Origin: PALSA-1296 sp037143335
Lineage (GTDB): Bacteria; Bacteroidota; Ignavibacteria; Palsa-1295
Reading direction: 5' to 3'
NCBI GenBank assembly: GCA_037143335.1
Contig: JBAWZA010000001.1
Span: 248,001-312,000, forward strand
Length of the DNA: 64,000 nt
In this document: one piece after another, positions 27,938-36,658 of the stretch
How positions within the stretch are numbered: position 1 is the first letter of the stretch
Layout of the letters: each line of letters begins with the position of its first letter
The notes under the pieces: generated by a model
What the model was told of the DNA's origin: nothing
The model's database searches: none
Seen by the model: only the letters and a program-made list of their open reading frames with translations
Made by a program: the position numbers and the translations under genes

Positions 27938-30376
27938 ATGCGCCACATCTCAATCGCAGTTTTCACGGCATTCCTGTTGACAATGCTAACAATTCCCGCT
28001 GTTGCACAGCCGCCAATATTGTATCAGGAAACGCATTTAGTCGAGCCAACAGAGCGCGCTCCGCGCGAGCATCCTGTGGATATGCTTCGCTTAAAGCTCG
28101 AAGTTTCCTTCGATTGTCCGAAGGGAATTGTATATGGCAAGGTGACGCATTATTTCACTCCGCTGCGAAGTCACGTTGACTCTATCTTCTTTGACGGACC
28201 GGGCATCAAGATCAAAGAAGCAACCTTGAATGGTGCGCCATTAAATTTCAAAATGGTTGATGGTGGAGTAACCGTTTTCCCTGCTCGTCCACTGAAATGG
28301 GATGAGAACGATAGTATCAGTTTTGTGTATGAAGCGACTCCACGTAAGGGACTCTACTTTATCGGCTGGAATGACCCGCGCAACATGAGTCGCAAACAAA
28401 TTTGGTCGCAAGGTGAAGGCACTGATAACCGCTACTGGATTCCATGCTATGATGACTGGGATGATAAACTCATCACGGAGACAATCGTAAAGTTTGATAA
28501 AGATTATAAAGTATTATCCAACGGTACAAAATTAGGCGAAAAAGATAATGGAGATGGCACAAAGACATGGCATTACAAAATGCAGCACCGTCATTCAGCA
28601 TATCTTGTCATGCTTGGTATCGGCAAATACGAAATTGAAGAACGCAAAACAAAGGCTGGTGTACCAGTGCATGACTATTACTACCCAGAGCATCCAGAAT
28701 GTGTAAAGCCGACATACAATTATTCAACGGAGTGTATTGACTTCGTTGCTAAGTGGACAGGTATCCCGTATCCGTGGGAATCGTACTCGAACATCCCCGT
28801 GCAGGATTTTATCTATGGAGCGATGGAGAATACTACCGCTACCATATATGGAGACTTCTTTTTAAATGATGCCAGAGGCACACTTGACAGAGGATATTTC
28901 GGAGTTGATGTTCATGAGCTTACACACCAATGGTTTGGTGATTTAATAACCATTCGTAACGGTCCGCAAATGTGGTTGCATGAGTCGCATGCAACGTTCT
29001 TCCCAAAATTATTTACACGAGAGGTCTTCGGTGAAGATGCATATGAGTGGAACCGCAGAGGCGAACACAATGCAATGGTTGCTGCTAACGAGGCAGACCG
29101 TTATCCTATTGTTCATACAAAAGCTGGTGGCTCACGGATTTATCCAAGCGGTTCAGCAGTTATCGGTATGATGCTCTACTGCTTCGGCGAGGAAGAGATG
29201 CGACATGTATATCATTACTACCTCTCACATCACATGTACTCGAATGTCGAGACAAATGATCTTTATCAGGCATTCCAGGACACACTCGGACTTTCGCCTG
29301 ATTGGTTCTTTGAGCAATGGCTTTATCGTGGCGGAGTACCAAACTATGAAGTGAGCTATAAAGCACTCTCGAATGAAACGCAGATTACCGTTGCACAGAC
29401 TCACCATGTTGATGAACTCACCGGATATTTCAAGATGCCTATTGTATTTGAAGTTCATTATACCGATGGCAGTGCTGATTCCAAGCGTGAGTGGATTGAG
29501 AAGCAATCACATACGATTTCAGTGCCGAACACAAGCTCAAAGCAAATTTCTTACGTGCTCTTTGATCCAGGTGATGAAGTTGTGAAGAAAGTGAACTTCA
29601 AGAAAACATTTGCTGAGTTGAAAGCTCAGGCATTGGGCGCACCAAAAATGTTAGATCGTTATGATGCTGTTGTTGCGATGCGAACAGATTCTGTGCCTTT
29701 CTCAGATAGACGTGACGTACTGATTCAAGTCTATAATAAAGAAAAATTCCAGACACTTCGCGCTGAAGTTGTGACGCAACTTTCTCAGGATAATAATCCT
29801 GATTCGCGCGCAGTGATTCACCGTGCATTCCACGATTCGCTCGAAGTAAGAAACGCAGCACTGAATGGCTCGCGCTTTATTCCTGCCGATTTGCAAGCTG
29901 ATGCAGAAATGCTATTGCATGATTCATCATACAATACCATCACAAATGCACTCGATAAACTTTGTGAGAGCTTCCCCGCCAATAAAGAGAAGTATCTGGA
30001 TATGACGAAGGATGAAATTGGACCTTCGAGAAAAGTACGAATCAAATGGCTGGAGATTCACGCAACAAGCGCGGGTATGGCTGATGTGAATACACTCTTC
30101 AATGAGTTAGTTGATTACGTAAGTGGCTCCTACGAGTTCGGGACGCGTCAGGCAGCCTTAGATGTTCTCACGCGCTTGTACTATGTTAATAACGATTTGG
30201 TGGTTAATTTAATCGATGCACTCCTGAGCACGAATAACCGCCTCGCTGGTTCAGCAAGCGGAGCGATTACTAAATTCTACGCTCAACCAAAGTACAAGGC
30301 AATGTTCATGGCATACGTCAAATCCAAAACATGGGAGCCATGGCAGAAAGAGATAATTGATCGGGTAATCAGGTAA
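27938..30376 (+). CDS. M1 family aminopeptidase (secreted)
   Basis: The 812-residue enzyme has a signal peptide (to about TIPAVAQ). It contains the M1 exopeptidase motif GAMENTTA (about residue 302) and the zinc motif HELTHQWFGD (about 326-335), with the third ligand glutamate in WLHESHATFF about 19 residues on. It removes N-terminal amino acids from peptides, here outside the cytoplasm. The C-terminal 300 residues are helical-repeat-like, as in longer M1 members. It has its own -7 element upstream and a hairpin-plus-T5 repeat downstream at 30396-30451. Confidence 0.92.
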   Translation: MRHISIAVFTAFLLTMLTIPAVAQPPILYQETHLVEPTERAPREHPVDMLRLKLEVSFDCPKGIVYGKVTHYFTPLRSHVDSIFFDGPGIKIKEATLNGAPLNFKMVDGGVTVFPARPLKWDENDSISFVYEATPRKGLYFIGWNDPRNMSRKQIWSQGEGTDNRYWIPCYDDWDDKLITETIVKFDKDYKVLSNGTKLGEKDNGDGTKTWHYKMQHRHSAYLVMLGIGKYEIEERKTKAGVPVHDYYYPEHPECVKPTYNYSTECIDFVAKWTGIPYPWESYSNIPVQDFIYGAMENTTATIYGDFFLNDARGTLDRGYFGVDVHELTHQWFGDLITIRNGPQMWLHESHATFFPKLFTREVFGEDAYEWNRRGEHNAMVAANEADRYPIVHTKAGGSRIYPSGSAVIGMMLYCFGEEEMRHVYHYYLSHHMYSNVETNDLYQAFQDTLGLSPDWFFEQWLYRGGVPNYEVSYKALSNETQITVAQTHHVDELTGYFKMPIVFEVHYTDGSADSKREWIEKQSHTISVPNTSSKQISYVLFDPGDEVVKKVNFKKTFAELKAQALGAPKMLDRYDAVVAMRTDSVPFSDRRDVLIQVYNKEKFQTLRAEVVTQLSQDNNPDSRAVIHRAFHDSLEVRNAALNGSRFIPADLQADAEMLLHDSSYNTITNALDKLCESFPANKEKYLDMTKDEIGPSRKVRIKWLEIHATSAGMADVNTLFNELVDYVSGSYEFGTRQAALDVLTRLYYVNNDLVVNLIDALLSTNNRLAGSASGAITKFYAQPKYKAMFMAYVKSKTWEPWQKEIIDRVIR

Positions 30377-30395
30377 ATCTGCGAAAATCCGTCTG

Positions 30396-30451
30396 ATCCG
30401 TGTCATCCGTGTGCCATCAAAAGTATAGCACGCGGATGACACGGATTTTTG
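30396..30451. repeat. Dispersed imperfect inverted repeat, copy 1 (may act as terminator)
   Basis: The arms ATCCGTGTCATCCGTGTG and CACGCGGATGACACGGAT pair with one mismatch around a short centre. TTTTT follows on the plus strand, so it may terminate the M1 gene. A degenerate relative in the opposite orientation lies at 32030-32085; the two bracket the two minus-strand genes 30515-31972. Confidence 0.65.
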
Positions 30452-30514
30452 CTGATGTTCGCGGATAAAATCCTCTCACCAATAGAATGGTGTGAGGATT
30501 CGTCGTTATTGACT

Positions 30515-31324
30515 TCAACGCAAAATAAAATTTCTGATCGTATCAATGTAATTTTGAGTGCCCATTTTATCCGGGATCTCGGAGTGATTCGCGTTGGGTA
30601 CACGGATAAATTCCTTCGGGTCGTTGGCGTTTGCGAATACGACAGCACCATTTTTTGTAAGATCAATAAATGTGTCTCCCTCGCCGTGTATTAAAAGGAG
30701 AGGTGCATGATTGCGTTTAATTTTCTCAGCATTATCGTATGTACCCTTCATTACATATCCAGAAGGAATATCGAGTACAGTGCCACTTCTGACAAGTGCA
30801 TCCATATTTGCAAACGGAGCTTCGAGAATAAGTTTTTTCGGTGTAAAACTATGTGCTGCAAGCTCAGTGGCGGCAGCACAGCCCAGAGAGAAACCGTAGA
30901 AAATGATCTTCGTGCTATCAACATCTTTCCGCGAACGAAGGTAGTTAAGTGCGGCATTCGCATCGGAGTAAAAATTAACTTCAGATGGCGTGCCTTCGCT
31001 CATGCCAAAACCTTCGTAGTCATAAATAAATACATTACAGCCAGTTCGGTAAAGGTACTCAGCTCTGTCCCAATAGTATTGCAAGTGATCTTTATTCCCG
31101 TGATTGTAAAGAATTGTATAACTAGGGTGTTCCCCTCTTGATTGGATGAAGTAACCATAAATCTTCTTGCCCGATGAAGTCATTGTTACCTGAGTGCGCA
31201 TCGAGTCAGGAATGACGGTTGTGCGAAGATCATACGAAGTGAGTGTCTGCGCGTTAAACAGATTCCCATCGAGTGTCATGCACCCTGAAAAAATGAACAG
31301 AAGTATTATTGGTAATCTCTTCAT
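30515..31324 (-). CDS. Alpha/beta hydrolase lipoprotein
   Basis: The 269-residue protein has a lipoprotein signal (lipobox FSGC, Cys about residue 15). Its serine-hydrolase fold shows the oxyanion-side HGN motif (NHGNKD), nucleophile elbow GFSLG (about 145-149), an acid in HGEGDTFID (about 215-223) and a catalytic histidine in NANHSE near the C-terminus. The BEM46/S33-like arrangement fits an envelope-anchored esterase or peptidase; the substrate is unknown. Three bases separate it from the upstream lipoprotein gene, so the two form an operon. Confidence 0.82.
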   Translation of the reverse strand: MKRLPIILLFIFSGCMTLDGNLFNAQTLTSYDLRTTVIPDSMRTQVTMTSSGKKIYGYFIQSRGEHPSYTILYNHGNKDHLQYYWDRAEYLYRTGCNVFIYDYEGFGMSEGTPSEVNFYSDANAALNYLRSRKDVDSTKIIFYGFSLGCAAATELAAHSFTPKKLILEAPFANMDALVRSGTVLDIPSGYVMKGTYDNAEKIKRNHAPLLLIHGEGDTFIDLTKNGAVVFANANDPKEFIRVPNANHSEIPDKMGTQNYIDTIRNFILR

Positions 31325-31327
31325 AGC

Positions 31328-31972
31328 TTAAAAATTATAGACAAGACCAAAGAGCAAACCGATATTACCATTACCTCCAACTGAAGCATAGCCTTCATAT
31401 ATGCCGTGCGCACTATTCACATTCGCGGCGTACCATTTCGCTTCGATCTGACCGGAAAATTTATTGCTGATATAAAACTCGGTGCCAATGAAAGGCGAAA
31501 TGATAAGTCCCGGACTACTCAGTTGAAAAATATTGTCGAATCCAACGTACGCGAGCGATGACTCTCCAATTGTGTAACTTGCGTTGAACGAAATCATCGG
31601 AAATAATCTTGGCTGATTGGGTCCGCGTGATAGATTATCGAAGAAATAGAGGAGAGCTTTTGCAGTCACTTCAGGTATTACGTTATCCTGCTTCACTAAT
31701 CGCGTAGCTGCACCTGCATCAAGCCCAATATCACCCAGCGCCGCGCTTAGTAGATGAGCATTTGCAACAAGAGTAACATTTTCCTTGTATCCGTGGATTG
31801 CTCCAACGGTGAGGTATGGCATCGGTATTGTTGCGCCGCCAAACTTGATCAGCGGTCCACCGAGGGAAAGTGCCGCCTCAGTTTTGCCTTCTTGCAACAC
31901 TCGAACAGGTTGTGATGTGCCACAACCAATGCAGAGCAGAAAACTGAGCAGTAGTATCTTCTGATATTTCAC
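31328..31972 (-). CDS. Putative outer-membrane lipoprotein of unknown function
   Basis: The 214-residue protein starts with GTG and has a lipobox CIGC (Cys about residue 17). The rest is beta-strand-rich, with alternating hydrophobic residues and a C-terminal aromatic end (LVYNF), like small eight- to ten-strand outer-membrane proteins, but lipidated. I do not recognise a family. A TATCTTTG element ends 4 nt before the GTG, suggesting a leaderless transcript covering this gene and the hydrolase. Confidence 0.65.
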   Translation of the reverse strand: MKYQKILLLSFLLCIGCGTSQPVRVLQEGKTEAALSLGGPLIKFGGATIPMPYLTVGAIHGYKENVTLVANAHLLSAALGDIGLDAGAATRLVKQDNVIPEVTAKALLYFFDNLSRGPNQPRLFPMISFNASYTIGESSLAYVGFDNIFQLSSPGLIISPFIGTEFYISNKFSGQIEAKWYAANVNSAHGIYEGYASVGGNGNIGLLFGLVYNF

Positions 31973-31976
31973 AACG

Positions 31977-31984
31977 CAAAGATA
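31977..31984 (-). promoter_or_regulatory. -7 promoter element (TATCTTTG) of the lipoprotein-hydrolase pair
   Basis: The minus strand reads TATCTTTG, then CGTT, then the GTG at 31972. The spacing is the same as at 18994-19001. Confidence 0.6.
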
Positions 31985-32029
31985 CGCACGAAGTCTTAAA
32001 TCATTAGGAATCCACGAAAATCTGACCCG

Positions 32030-32085
32030 ATCCGTGATATCCGGGTGCTATAACAAAATCTTAATGGCACGCTGATGCCGCGGAT
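32030..32085. repeat. Dispersed inverted repeat, copy 2 (degenerate)
   Basis: ATCCGTGATATCCGGGTGCT and GGCACGCTGATGCCGCGGAT are arms of the same design as copy 1 at 30396, read on the opposite strand. They have diverged and no longer pair perfectly. Confidence 0.55.
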
Positions 32086-32120
32086 TTAACTGAAGCTCTC
32101 AGATCAGTGCTTTTTTCTCC

Positions 32121-32128
32121 TATTTTTG
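32121..32128 (+). promoter_or_regulatory. -7 promoter element (TATTTTTG) of the BamA-fold protein gene
   Basis: TATTTTTG at this position overlaps the first possible TTG start (32126). Translation must therefore begin further on, most likely at TTG 32162. Confidence 0.55.
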
Positions 32129-32161
32129 TGTTCTGAATACTTCAATTTTTCAGATTCCGTT

Positions 32162-33964
32162 TTGCATACGAGATTTATTTCTCTCCTCATAATCGTAGGT
32201 TTTGTATCTTTCAATGCGCCAAGCTATGCGCAAGATGTGGATTCGACTGCGCCAAAATCGGATTTCATTTCCACAAAATTCTACCACATTCTCTTTGATG
32301 ATCCTCTCGTAAATCCGGCACCGAAAATTGTTGCTGAAGCATACACAGTAGCTATTCCGCTCGGTGCCAACGGCAAGCCCGACGTTGCCCGCCAGAAGCC
32401 AGGCTCAGGCACTTCGGAGTATGAAGGCGGTCGGACGGTCGTGAAGCTTTTGGGTGAACAAACTGCTATTGAAATTTTCGATTCTAACGGAGCTGCCCGA
32501 GTAGTTGATCTGCACCTGACCGATCAACCGGATTACGTCGAGTGCAATCGAATCGCTGATGATTCAGTTGTCGTTTGGATATTTCATCGTGATCCGACAA
32601 GTGGCTCGAAGAGTGGCAACCCGTATTTCGCTCATCTTTTTGACAAATCGCATACGGACGAAATTCGTATTCACATGGCGGGTGGAGATGATTATGCTAT
32701 CGTTCGTGGGAATGTAGAATCAAGCCCGAGCATCCGAATCATTGGCGGTGAAGGAAGCGATGAGATGGTTGATAGCTCGCACATTGCCGGGAAGTTTCTC
32801 TTCTTTACAAAAGATGCGAAACGCACCTATTTTTATGGAGAACCATCAGAGACAAATTTTATTTATTCGTCAAGCACCGTTCTGAATTCGGAGGTTTATT
32901 CTGAGCGCGATTCATTACGTGATTGGGGAAGTGAGTTCTATTACGGTCCGTGGTTGCGTGGTTCGACAGATCAGGGTGCTTTCATCGGAGCGCGGGTTGC
33001 GTTCGCAAACTATGACTTCCGTGATAATCCTTTCGAGCGACTTATCTCTCTTCGCGCAGGTTTTGCAACAGGACCGTCAAAATATATTGTCGATATTGAG
33101 CAATTATTTCCGCATCAACTTGGCGGACAATTTCATTTTGGTTTGCGCGCATCTTCGTTAGACGTTTTGAACTTCTTTGGATATGGAAATACGACATCCG
33201 TAGATCAAAATAAATACGCCTCCGCTGGTTACCAACTCGATCAACAACGGTACGAGCTGAGTGGTGAATATCGTAATATCTCGATAGAGCAAACCTCGCT
33301 CTGGGGTTCGGCATCACTCCGTTACTCAACGACGGCGACTGATCCCATCAAAGACTCAAGCATCATAGCAAAGCGGTATGAGTATGGCATCGGCAAAATG
33401 ACGACGCTCAGACTTGGCATCGGAGGTTCGTACGATTCTCGCGACGATTTGTTCGCACCTAGCAAAGGAATATTTGCAAACTTCGGAAGTTACTGGACAC
33501 CTGAGGTAATAAATAATTCATTTGCATATACAAAACTGCAAGCGGATATCCGAGCCTATCTGAGTGTGGATATTCTTACCCCAATAACTTTTGCACTTCG
33601 TATGCGTGCAGACAAAATATTTGGTGAGCACCCATTTTTCGAAGGTTGCCGACTCGGCTCGGTTGATGGATTACGGGGTTACTACCAAGATCGCTTCGCT
33701 GGAGAAGAATCTATTCTTGGTTCAGTTGAACTGCGGGTCAAGCTTGCTGATTTTTCATTGTTAGTGCCACAGACCTTCGGTTTATTTCTTTTTTCGGATG
33801 TCGGTAGAGTGCATGTAGATAACGATTTCTCGAATGTATGGCACTCAAGTTTCGGCGGGGGATTATCTCTTGCACCAGTATCTACTACCTTTACGGTGAC
33901 TCTTACGCTTGCACGTTCACCAGAGTCAACACTCATTTATCTCGGATCGGGCTTTGCATTTTAG
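32162..33964 (+). CDS. Outer-membrane protein with BamA/Omp85-like C-terminal barrel
   Basis: From the TTG at 32162 the product has 600 residues and a signal peptide (RFISLLIIVGF... to PSYAQ). No ATG lies close to the signal. Residues about 40-220 are a soluble domain with Asp-rich strands (GEGSDEMVD, GGDDYAIV). Residues about 240-600 form an Omp85-type barrel: the surface-antigen pattern GIGGSYDSRDDLFAPSKG, the conserved GSVDGLRGYYQDRFAGEES segment (the VRGY/LRGY lid-lock region) and a C-terminal LGSGFAF strand. Related Bacteroidota proteins carry a phosphoesterase domain, but no such motif is visible here. It may insert or export surface proteins or lipids. Confidence 0.78.
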   Translation: MHTRFISLLIIVGFVSFNAPSYAQDVDSTAPKSDFISTKFYHILFDDPLVNPAPKIVAEAYTVAIPLGANGKPDVARQKPGSGTSEYEGGRTVVKLLGEQTAIEIFDSNGAARVVDLHLTDQPDYVECNRIADDSVVVWIFHRDPTSGSKSGNPYFAHLFDKSHTDEIRIHMAGGDDYAIVRGNVESSPSIRIIGGEGSDEMVDSSHIAGKFLFFTKDAKRTYFYGEPSETNFIYSSSTVLNSEVYSERDSLRDWGSEFYYGPWLRGSTDQGAFIGARVAFANYDFRDNPFERLISLRAGFATGPSKYIVDIEQLFPHQLGGQFHFGLRASSLDVLNFFGYGNTTSVDQNKYASAGYQLDQQRYELSGEYRNISIEQTSLWGSASLRYSTTATDPIKDSSIIAKRYEYGIGKMTTLRLGIGGSYDSRDDLFAPSKGIFANFGSYWTPEVINNSFAYTKLQADIRAYLSVDILTPITFALRMRADKIFGEHPFFEGCRLGSVDGLRGYYQDRFAGEESILGSVELRVKLADFSLLVPQTFGLFLFSDVGRVHVDNDFSNVWHSSFGGGLSLAPVSTTFTVTLTLARSPESTLIYLGSGFAF

Positions 33965-34015
33965 TATGATTAATTACTACAATCATCGGCGAGTGCTCAA
34001 CGCTTCTTTGCACAC

Positions 34016-35053
34016 ATGAGATTTCTCCGACCATATTCGATTGCAGCGCTTGCGGGTATGATCTGCGGGATGGTCTTCTCGGTTTTTTTTTACGGGCTGA
34101 ACGTCACCACCTTTTGGAATGGGGCACTCCTCGGCGCATGTATCAGCTTGACAATCACAGCAATTGAGCGATCATTTTTCAATGCGAATATCCGTCGTAT
34201 CCGTTTCTCCGTTGCATTAGTACTTCGGACCCTCATGCAGATCATTGTGATTACTGGGTTCGTTGCAATTGGTGCAGTAATTTATATCTCTGCTGATTCT
34301 GGTCTATCAGTTTTTGAAGTGATAGGGATGCCTGTTCTGAGCAAAATGATTTTTAGTGGCGCAGCGATGCGAATTATTTTTTATGCGCTCTCGCTCTCAT
34401 TCCTGATTAATTTGATTCGTCAAATGAGTCGCATCCTCGGACAAAACGTTTTGTTGAATATTATTGTCGGCAAGTACTCTACCCCGATTGAAGAAGAACG
34501 CATATTCATGTTCCTTGATCTCGATGCCTCGACTACACTTGCCGAGCGCCTCGGGAATATTCAGTACCATGAGCTTCTCGATGAATACGTATACGATCTT
34601 ACAAAGCCCATTCTCGATTGGGGCGGAGAAATTTATCAATATGTTGGTGACGAAATTGTTGTGACCTGGAAAACTGCTCCAGGTAAACACACCATGAAAC
34701 CAATTGAATGTTTTTTTGCTATTAGTAAGCTCATGGAGCGTCTCGCTCCTACCTACCGCGAGAAATATGGATTCGTACCTTCTTTTAAGGCAGGTTTTCA
34801 TTGTGGCATTGTTGTAACAGGGGAAATTGGGGATGTCAAGAAAGAAATTGTCTTTCAAGGAGATGTCGTCAATACTGCATCACGCATTAAGGAGACGTGT
34901 AGTTCACTCGGCGCAAAAATTCTCATCTCCCGTGAACTCCTTGAGAAACTTCCGCAGAAAGAAACGGTCTATCGTGCTCTTCGAGCTGGCTCGTTCCTGC
35001 TCAAAGGGAAAGAGCATGAGACCGAGCTATTCACCGTTACGATGGTTGAGTAG
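34016..35053 (+). CDS. Membrane-anchored class III adenylate/guanylate cyclase
   Basis: The 345-residue protein has four N-terminal transmembrane helices (about residues 8-28, 35-52, 68-90, 100-135) and a cytosolic class III cyclase domain (about 160-345). Catalytic landmarks are present: FLDLDAST with metal-binding Asp (about 166-173), the second Asp in VGDEIVV (about 210), and the transition-state Asn/Arg in VVNTASRIKE (about 284-293). An active cyclic-nucleotide synthase is expected; ATP versus GTP preference is not certain by eye. The membrane part lacks a known sensor name. No receptor for the messenger is seen in the window. Confidence 0.86.
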   Translation: MRFLRPYSIAALAGMICGMVFSVFFYGLNVTTFWNGALLGACISLTITAIERSFFNANIRRIRFSVALVLRTLMQIIVITGFVAIGAVIYISADSGLSVFEVIGMPVLSKMIFSGAAMRIIFYALSLSFLINLIRQMSRILGQNVLLNIIVGKYSTPIEEERIFMFLDLDASTTLAERLGNIQYHELLDEYVYDLTKPILDWGGEIYQYVGDEIVVTWKTAPGKHTMKPIECFFAISKLMERLAPTYREKYGFVPSFKAGFHCGIVVTGEIGDVKKEIVFQGDVVNTASRIKETCSSLGAKILISRELLEKLPQKETVYRALRAGSFLLKGKEHETELFTVTMVE

Positions 35054-35083
35054 TCGTAAAGTTGGTATGCGACCGTTTGTACA

Positions 35084-35269
35084 TTACAAGTGTAATTTTT
35101 CGAGCACATGGTAAATCAAAATCGCAGGCCATATAAGTGCTTTCAATATACCAACTAAGCCATCGCCGAAGGACGTGGCATGTTGAATGTAATAGACGAC
35201 AGCCCCAATAAATGCTAAGCCATAAACTCCTCCGGATGCTCCGGGATTAGTACGATTTTGTCCCATCAT
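35084..35269 (-). CDS. Small conserved-looking membrane protein
   Basis: The 61-residue frame begins MMGQNR and contains GGVYGLAFIGAVVYYIQHA, then a second hydrophobic stretch (LKALIWPAILIYHVLEKL). The Gly-rich YGLxFIGAxxYYI pattern recurs in small two-helix proteins that I have seen in many bacteria and archaea, so I treat it as a real gene. Function is unknown. It is convergent with the cyclase and lies 20 bp downstream of the NapH-like gene on the same strand, so the two may share a transcript. Confidence 0.65.
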   Translation of the reverse strand: MMGQNRTNPGASGGVYGLAFIGAVVYYIQHATSFGDGLVGILKALIWPAILIYHVLEKLHL

Positions 35270-35289
35270 ATTCTTTTTGTAGTATGTTG

Positions 35290-36213
35290 TTACTTCTTCT
35301 GAGTAGGCAACACGTTCGTACTCGGTAACGTGTCGGTTATCACTGGATGAGTGGGAGTTCTTTTTGCCTTTCGCTTCTCAATTTTTTCTTTTCTCATGAA
35401 ATTCAACTCAGCCTCTAAATCGGTTATGAGAATTGGTTGAGGGCTTATGCGAAGTTGAAGAGGTTTCGGACCCTCTACTTTGGCTGCGCAGGCATTACAT
35501 GAACTTATGCAATCGGCGCAAAGAATACATTGTGAATGCGAGTCATGCTCAGAATCCATCGCTAATAATCTTGGATCCAGTCCCATCGGACAGTCTTTTA
35601 CACAGACATCTCCAAGAGTACAATTGACGGACTCAAAATCGATTCGCATAACATGCTTCTGTGAAATAACTCCGAGATACCAACCAATCGGACAATACTG
35701 TTGACAAAAGTTCAATCCTACCTTCCAGAGCATGAAAGCGCCGATGCCTACCAGTGATACGAAAATGATGAAATACGGAATGAATGCACCATGAGTTGGT
35801 TGAAAAATAACGGTTATGTCGGTAAACCAATTGAGCAATCCAACTGTAGCCAAGATTGCAGCAACAGCGGTGAGAATCTGTGGCGAATATTTTGGGATAT
35901 GCTTCCGCTTCGTTTCTTCTTTTGCATAACTCAATCCTCGCAAGAGCGAACCCCATGAGCAGATCCATCCGCAGAACAATCTGCCGTAAATATAATCAGC
36001 GAGTATCGTAACGACATACGAACCAGCCCAAAAGCCAAGGAAGCCAGTCGAAGTTTGCAACCACCCTGTCTCTTTTCCGAAGAGCCAAAATCGGCCATTC
36101 AAGAAATCGAACTTGATCATATGCGTTAGTGGCAAGGTAAAGAGTATCACGACGATGATGCCGTTTACCCAATACCTCGACGTTACGATCTTCGATCTGA
36201 ATTTTGAATTCAT
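35290..36213 (-). CDS. NapH/polyferredoxin-like 4Fe-4S membrane protein
   Basis: The 307-residue protein has about four transmembrane helices (about 15-35, 55-80, 110-135, 145-170). Cysteine motifs resemble NapH/CcoG/NosR proteins: GRLFCGWICSWGS (about 80-92), CQQYCPIGW (about 172-180), and two cluster motifs, CTLGDVCVKDCP (about 201-212) and CILCADCISSCNAC (about 233-246), the latter with the CxxCxxCxxxC pattern. Such proteins pass electrons from the quinol pool to periplasmic reductases or to maturation steps. No reductase is adjacent, so the acceptor is unknown. A small membrane ORF lies 14 bp upstream. Confidence 0.82.
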   Translation of the reverse strand: MNSKFRSKIVTSRYWVNGIIVVILFTLPLTHMIKFDFLNGRFWLFGKETGWLQTSTGFLGFWAGSYVVTILADYIYGRLFCGWICSWGSLLRGLSYAKEETKRKHIPKYSPQILTAVAAILATVGLLNWFTDITVIFQPTHGAFIPYFIIFVSLVGIGAFMLWKVGLNFCQQYCPIGWYLGVISQKHVMRIDFESVNCTLGDVCVKDCPMGLDPRLLAMDSEHDSHSQCILCADCISSCNACAAKVEGPKPLQLRISPQPILITDLEAELNFMRKEKIEKRKAKRTPTHPVITDTLPSTNVLPTQKK

Positions 36214-36227
36214 GGTGGATGAATTGC

Positions 36228-36581
36228 TCAGCTCTGCGATTTAGCCGCGTTGTCATGGATTCCAATCACTCCGAAGAGCAGGAGCATTATCGCTCCGGCG
36301 AGAATTGTGATGATCACTAATCCTGTCATCAAAATAGCAGTAACGGATGGATTCGTACTGAATGAGTTAATGAACGTAGGCAGTCCGATGGCAAGCAATC
36401 CGATCAGTATCATCAGTGCAATCTTTTCTAAGGTGTCAATGCTAACGTTTACTTTGCCTCTTTCGAGTTCTCCTAAATAGAACATATCCATCCCTGCCTT
36501 CGCTGCTAAACGCGCCTGTGTGAGTTCGGCTTTATGCCGATAACCACGTATGTTTTCGCCAACGATCTTTCTGAGTGTCAT
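36228..36581 (-). CDS. XRE-type HTH protein running into a two-helix membrane segment
   Basis: The 117-residue product begins with a clear XRE helix-turn-helix (RKIVGENIRGYRHKAELTQ, then LAAKAGMDMFYLGELERG, through DTLEKIAL at about residue 55). Where the last HTH helix should continue, the protein turns into two hydrophobic helices (about 56-76 and 82-108) with a short tail. An ATG at 36413 starts exactly the membrane part (61 aa). So this is either a membrane-bound regulator or a regulator truncated onto a separate small membrane-protein gene. A perfect palindrome lies upstream at 36605-36626, shared with the divergent PH-SHOCT gene. Confidence 0.7.
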   Translation of the reverse strand: MTLRKIVGENIRGYRHKAELTQARLAAKAGMDMFYLGELERGKVNVSIDTLEKIALMILIGLLAIGLPTFINSFSTNPSVTAILMTGLVIITILAGAIMLLLFGVIGIHDNAAKSQS

Positions 36582-36595
36582 GGCGAATTTTTACG

Positions 36596-36603
36596 TAAGT
36601 TTG
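36596..36603 (+). promoter_or_regulatory. -7 promoter element (TAAGTTTG) of PH-SHOCT gene 1
   Basis: TAAGTTTG matches TAnnTTTG and stands 1 nt before the palindrome 36605-36626. The expected transcription start would fall within the palindrome. Confidence 0.6.
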
Positions 36604-36604
36604 C

Positions 36605-36626
36605 ATATAACCCTATAGGGTTATAT
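36605..36626. promoter_or_regulatory. 22-bp perfect palindrome, probable operator of module 1
   Basis: The sequence is self-complementary over all 22 bases, with TAACC and GGTTA arms around a CTATAG centre. It lies 24 nt from the XRE start and 33 nt from the PH-SHOCT start. A palindrome of the same design (TAACC..GGTTA) lies at the same place in module 2. Autorepression by the XRE protein is inferred. Confidence 0.75.
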
Positions 36627-36658
36627 CAACTAAAACAACCGTTAAACCCACTTTCAAA

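Noticed and set aside
32126..32161. Start at TTG 32126 for the outer-membrane protein
   Set aside because: The codon lies inside the TATTTTTG promoter element (32121-32128), so it would not be in the mRNA.
35990..36265. Minus-strand frames overlapping the NapH-like gene
   Set aside because: These are out-of-frame shadows; the real gene has complete Cys motifs.
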